A DNA stretch of 35,577 nucleotides from an uncultured Clostridia bacterium (GTDB lineage: Bacteria; Bacillota; Clostridia; UBA1381), in the NCBI GenBank assembly GCA_910585485.1, contig CAJUEZ010000019.1:1-35577 (forward strand). Direction: 5' to 3'. The translations under genes and the position numbers were made by a program. This document shows positions 33,575 through 35,577 of the stretch, piece by piece. Within the stretch, counting starts at the first letter, position 1. Each line of letters begins with the position of its first letter. The notes under the pieces are model-generated. The model saw nothing but the letters and a program-made list of their open reading frames with translations, was not told the DNA's origin and did no database searches.

Positions 33575-34492
33575 TTATTTAATGCTGTCAATGTCATAAG
33601 GTGTGATTTGATAAACAAAGTAGTTGAGCCAATTTGAAAACAACAGATTTGCGTGTGACCGCCATCGCACAATCGGCTTTTTTGAAGGGTCGTCATTGGG
33701 GAAATAGTGTTTTGGAACAGGAGGATTTTTGCCCTTCTCCAAATCACGGAAATATTCGTCCTTTAATGTATTTGCATCGTACTCGGAGTGACCCGTGACA
33801 AAAATCCGCCGTCCGCCTTTTGTAAACACAATATAAACGCCTGCCTCTTTGGACTCTGCAAGAATTTCAAGAGCCCTGACATTTTTTATATCCTCGCTCC
33901 GTACCTCCTGAAGCCGTGAGTGCGGCGCGTAAAATTCGTTGTCAAATCCGCGTACAAGCTTGGCGGTTTTTCTGTTTACCCTGTGCTTAAAAACGCCTGA
34001 GCATTTTTTTTGAAGCGGATGCTTTGGTATGCCGTAATGGTGGTAAAGCCCCGCGAGCGCCGCCCAGCATATATGAAGCGTTGATGTGACATGCGTGGTT
34101 GACCAATCCATTATTCTCACAAGTTCTTCCCAATAGTCAACCTCCTCAAATTCAAGGTTTTCTACGGGTGCACCCGTTATAATCATACCGTCATACTTTG
34201 CGTCCTTAATTTCATCAAAGGTGGTATAAAATGCGGACAGATGTTCTGACGGCGTGTTTTTTGACTCATGAGAGTCCATTTGCAAAAAATCTATCTCAAT
34301 TTGGAGCGGTGAGTTTGAAAGCAGGCGCAAAAGCTGTGTTTCCGTTGTTATTTTTGTAGGCATCAGATTAACGATTACAATTTTAAGCGGACGGATATCC
34401 TGATGCATTGCCTTTTTTTCGCTCATCACAAATATGTTTTCTTGTCTTAATTGCTTGGTTGCCGGCAGTTTGTCCGGTATCTTAATCGGCAT
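33575..34492 (-). CDS. metAA: Homoserine O-acetyltransferase MetA (MetAA)
   Basis: 305 residues from ATG 34492; the longer frame to 34519 is not used because AAGGAG is 8 bases before ATG 34492. Activates homoserine for methionine synthesis. The catalytic triad is Cys142 (HICWAALAG), His235 and Glu237 (FVTGHSEYDA). Position 111 is Glu (GAPVE), the residue that in Bacillus cereus MetA favours acetyl-CoA, where E. coli has Gly and uses succinyl-CoA; I therefore infer acetyl transfer. It has its own promoter, and the -35 overlaps the stop codon of the upstream GNAT gene. No SAM riboswitch or T-box fits in the short leader. Confidence 0.95.
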   Translation of the reverse strand: MPIKIPDKLPATKQLRQENIFVMSEKKAMHQDIRPLKIVIVNLMPTKITTETQLLRLLSNSPLQIEIDFLQMDSHESKNTPSEHLSAFYTTFDEIKDAKYDGMIITGAPVENLEFEEVDYWEELVRIMDWSTTHVTSTLHICWAALAGLYHHYGIPKHPLQKKCSGVFKHRVNRKTAKLVRGFDNEFYAPHSRLQEVRSEDIKNVRALEILAESKEAGVYIVFTKGGRRIFVTGHSEYDANTLKDEYFRDLEKGKNPPVPKHYFPNDDPSKKPIVRWRSHANLLFSNWLNYFVYQITPYDIDSIK

Positions 34493-34519
34493 ATGTACTG
34501 CTCCTTTCCTTAGGTACAT
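34493..34519 (-). repeat. Inverted repeat around the metA start and ribosome binding site
   Basis: ATGTAC (34493-34498) and GTACAT (34514-34519) are perfect complements 15 bases apart, with the metA Shine-Dalgarno in the loop and the metA start codon directly at one edge. The predicted transcript start falls in the outer arm, so it would act as DNA (operator) more readily than as RNA. Confidence 0.4.
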
Positions 34520-34522
34520 CTA

Positions 34523-34551
34523 ATTTTACCACACCTTTTATAATTTTACAA
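34523..34551 (-). promoter_or_regulatory. Sigma-A type promoter of metA
   Basis: Minus strand: TTGTAA (34551-34546), 17 bases, TAAAAT (34528-34523), with a start near 34516. The 13 bases TAATTTTACCACA covering the -10 (34521-34533, + strand) are identical to those at the RnfC-like promoter (28205-28217). Confidence 0.6.
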
Positions 34552-35097
34552 GTAGTCACGCTTTATCAGACCGTAAATAGCCACATCACATATACCCTGC
34601 TGATTGCATGCAGCCTGAATAAGCGTTCCTTCATATTTCATACCGCATTTTGACATTACCCGTCCCGAAGCGGGATTGTTGGTGTCGTGTGCTGCATGAA
34701 TACGGTTTACTTCAACCTCTTCAAATAAAAATTTTATTACAGCGCCGAGCGCCTCCGTCATAATTCCTTTTCCCCAATACTTCTTGCCGATACAATAACC
34801 TATGCTTACAGCTTCAATATAATCAAGAATTTTTACAACGCCTATTGAGCCTATAGCCTGAGAATTTTCATTGAGTTCGATGCACCATTGGTAGTAGCTG
34901 TCGTTTTCGTATTGCTTTATCCAATCTTCAAGAAGCTTCCTTGTAAAGTCGGCATTTCCGTGCGGAGACCATGTGAGATATTTTGTAACCTCGCTGTCGC
35001 TTGCCCAATTCAGGAACATCTGTTCCGCGTCCGTTACCCTGAATGGTCTTAATATAAGACGCTCCGTTTCAATTTTCTGAGTTCCCTTGTGCTTCAT
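34546..35097 (-). CDS. GNAT acetyltransferase, RimJ/RimL type
   Basis: 183 residues. Begins with the hallmark IETERLILRPFRVTDAEQMF and has the acetyl-CoA loop in IGYCIGKKYWGKGIMTEALGAVIKFLF (pattern Q/RxxGxG/A: KYWGKGIM), then RIHAAHDTNNPASGRVMSKCGMKYEGTL. Relatives acetylate ribosomal protein N-termini, amino acids or antibiotics; substrate is not readable here. ATG 35097 has AAGGGG 8 bases upstream. The gene lies behind a separate promoter, leader ORF and terminator (35125-35341), suggesting conditional expression. Its stop overlaps the metA -35. Confidence 0.9.
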   Translation of the reverse strand: MKHKGTQKIETERLILRPFRVTDAEQMFLNWASDSEVTKYLTWSPHGNADFTRKLLEDWIKQYENDSYYQWCIELNENSQAIGSIGVVKILDYIEAVSIGYCIGKKYWGKGIMTEALGAVIKFLFEEVEVNRIHAAHDTNNPASGRVMSKCGMKYEGTLIQAACNQQGICDVAIYGLIKRDYL

Positions 35098-35124
35098 TAA
35101 TAAATCCCCTTTCTTAAATTATAA

Positions 35125-35166
35125 ATATAAAAACACCCTGCAAACTTTTGCGGTCTGCAAGGTGTT
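35125..35166 (-). terminator. Intrinsic terminator in the leader of the GNAT gene (candidate attenuator)
   Basis: On the minus strand AACACCTTGCA (35166-35156) pairs with TGCAGGGTGTT (35142-35132), 11 pairs including one G-U, 13-base loop, then a TTTTTAT run. It lies 28 bases before the GNAT start and after the leader ORF, so transcripts from the leader promoter must pass it to reach the gene. Confidence 0.75.
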
Positions 35167-35210
35167 ATTCCTGCAGTCACGCCGATAAGGGCTTTGCCTT
35201 TGACGTGACT
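35156..35210 (-). promoter_or_regulatory. Leader hairpin and possible antiterminator
   Basis: On the minus strand AGTCACGTC (35210-35202) pairs with GGCGTGACT (35183-35175), a 9-pair stem with an inner AAGGC/GCCCTT helix. Just after it, TGCAGG (35175-35170) can pair with CTTGCA (35161-35156), which is the 5' arm of the terminator, so the two folds exclude each other. GTGTTAT at the leader ORF start (35289-35283) can also pair with ATAACAC (35168-35162). Confidence 0.5.
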
Positions 35211-35236
35211 TTTAAATCTTCGTTAAAGACAAACCC

Positions 35237-35284
35237 CTAAAACATTGGCATGACTATATTCTGTTTTGAAAATCGGTTAAGCAT
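35237..35284 (-). CDS. Leader peptide, 15 residues, upstream of the GNAT gene
   Basis: ATG at 35284-35282 opens MLNRFSKQNIVMPMF and stops with TAG at 35239-35237. GGAGG (35296-35292) stands 7 bases before the ATG, an ideal spacing, and a consensus promoter is directly upstream. No protein family can be assigned to so short a sequence. Its position between promoter and terminator suggests a leader peptide whose translation senses ribosome stalling, rather than a protein with its own role. It could instead encode a free small peptide. Confidence 0.55.
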   Translation of the reverse strand: MLNRFSKQNIVMPMF

Positions 35285-35294
35285 AACACAACCT

Positions 35295-35310
35295 CCAAAA
35301 TGTATTTTGG
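35295..35310 (-). repeat. Palindrome at the predicted transcript start of the GNAT leader
   Basis: CCAAAAT (35295-35301) and ATTTTGG (35304-35310) are perfect complements 2 bases apart, covering the predicted +1 (near 35306) and the first bases of the Shine-Dalgarno. This is where a repressor operator would sit. Confidence 0.4.
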
Positions 35311-35312
35311 TT

Positions 35313-35341
35313 ATTATAACACTGCGAAATGTAAATGTCAA
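35313..35341 (-). promoter_or_regulatory. Consensus sigma-A promoter of the GNAT leader
   Basis: On the minus strand TTGACA (35341-35336), 17 bases, TATAAT (35318-35313). Both hexamers and the spacing are perfect consensus, the only such promoter in the window, giving strong transcription of the leader. Confidence 0.9.
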
Positions 35342-35360
35342 GATTAAATCATATTTTTGC

Positions 35361-35390
35361 GAATAAAACACCTGTAAATTATTTATACTA
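35361..35390 (+). promoter_or_regulatory. Possible sporulation (SigG-like) promoter of tepA
   Basis: GAATA (35361-35365), 18 bases, TATACTA (35384-35390) fits the Bacillus SigG pattern gHATR-18-CATHHTA with one deviation (T for C). No well-spaced sigma-A pair is seen: TTGCGA (35357-35362) is 21 bases from TATACT. It lies 21 bases before the tepA start. Confidence 0.4.
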
Positions 35391-35410
35391 AAATTACGGA
35401 GGTGTATTCA

Positions 35411-35577
35411 GTGATAAATCAGAATGATAATGACAGCGTGAGCGAGATAGAAGAACAGGAACGGAAAAATATAACGGAATTCGGAAGCGTACAGACAAAA
35501 AATCCGCGCGGAAATATACATTGTCTCAGTATAATAGGTCAGGTTGAGGGACATATGATACTGCCTCCGCAGAATAA
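35411..35577 (+). CDS. tepA: ClpP-like translocation-enhancing protein TepA (5' part)
   Basis: The first 55 codons of a gene running off the right edge. GTG 35411 is preceded by GGAGG (35398-35402) with 8-base spacing. After a charged, variable N-terminus (SEIEEQERKNITEFGSV), the segment IHCLSIIGQVEGHMILPPQN matches the start of the ClpP-like domain of TepA/YmfB proteins, which continue with NKTTKYEH. TepA is a ClpP-related serine peptidase linked in Bacillus to preprotein processing and located near spoIIIE. The catalytic region lies beyond the window, so activity cannot be judged. Confidence 0.8.
   Translation, partial: MINQNDNDSVSEIEEQERKNITEFGSVQTKNPRGNIHCLSIIGQVEGHMILPPQN

Overview
The window is ordinary chromosomal housekeeping DNA from an AT-rich, low-GC Gram-positive bacterium, most likely a member of the class Clostridia. 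The evidence is gene order and gene type. It has a fmt / zinc peptidase / rsmB / rlmN / prpC / prkC / rsgA / rpe / thiN run, a gene fusing IspH to ribosomal protein S1, a nadK-argR-recN block, a HutP-family gene beside aroH and cmk, and a ClpP-like tepA start. Ribosome binding sites are strong (GGAGG), and most promoters read TTGnnn, 17 bases, TATAAT-like. I cannot name the genus. I see no tRNA or rRNA gene, insertion sequence, prophage or CRISPR array.

Layout. 1-8082: one tightly coupled + strand operon, many genes overlapping by 1 to 4 bases. It covers protein start (fmt end), rRNA methylation (rsmB, rlmN), a PP2C phosphatase / PASTA kinase signalling pair, ribosome assembly GTPase rsgA, rpe and thiN. 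8079-10397: cysteine desulfurase plus thiI for tRNA 4-thiouridine. 10449-12143: recA and an HPr-family gene, each with a promoter, closed by a strong terminator. 12173-21921: uvrC, pgeF, an orphan solute-binding lipoprotein, a BaiN/YhiN-like flavoprotein, a HutP-family gene, aroH, cmk, plsC and ispH-rpsA, then a terminator. 21922-27141: murD, three tandem M42 peptidases and a zinc-dependent phospholipase-C-like protein, ending at a convergent hairpin. 27128-28235 (-): an RnfC-like protein without its iron-sulfur region. 28273-31827: nadK, argR, recN and a thioesterase. 31841-33568: smpB and queA, each with its own promoter and terminator. 33575-35341 (-): metA and a GNAT acetyltransferase behind a structured leader. 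35411 to the end (+): the start of tepA.

Most worth a second look: (1) the GNAT gene sits behind a consensus promoter, a 15-codon leader ORF, a hairpin and an intrinsic terminator, which is the architecture of an inducible attenuator; (2) the middle M42 peptidase has lost most metal and catalytic residues but keeps an intact, coupled frame; (3) the IspH-S1 fusion has an in-frame internal Shine-Dalgarno and ATG where S1 begins; (4) the RnfC-like protein lacks its cluster-binding and flavin-loop motifs; (5) AroH lacks the catalytic glutamate. All functional statements are by-eye family recognition without database searches.
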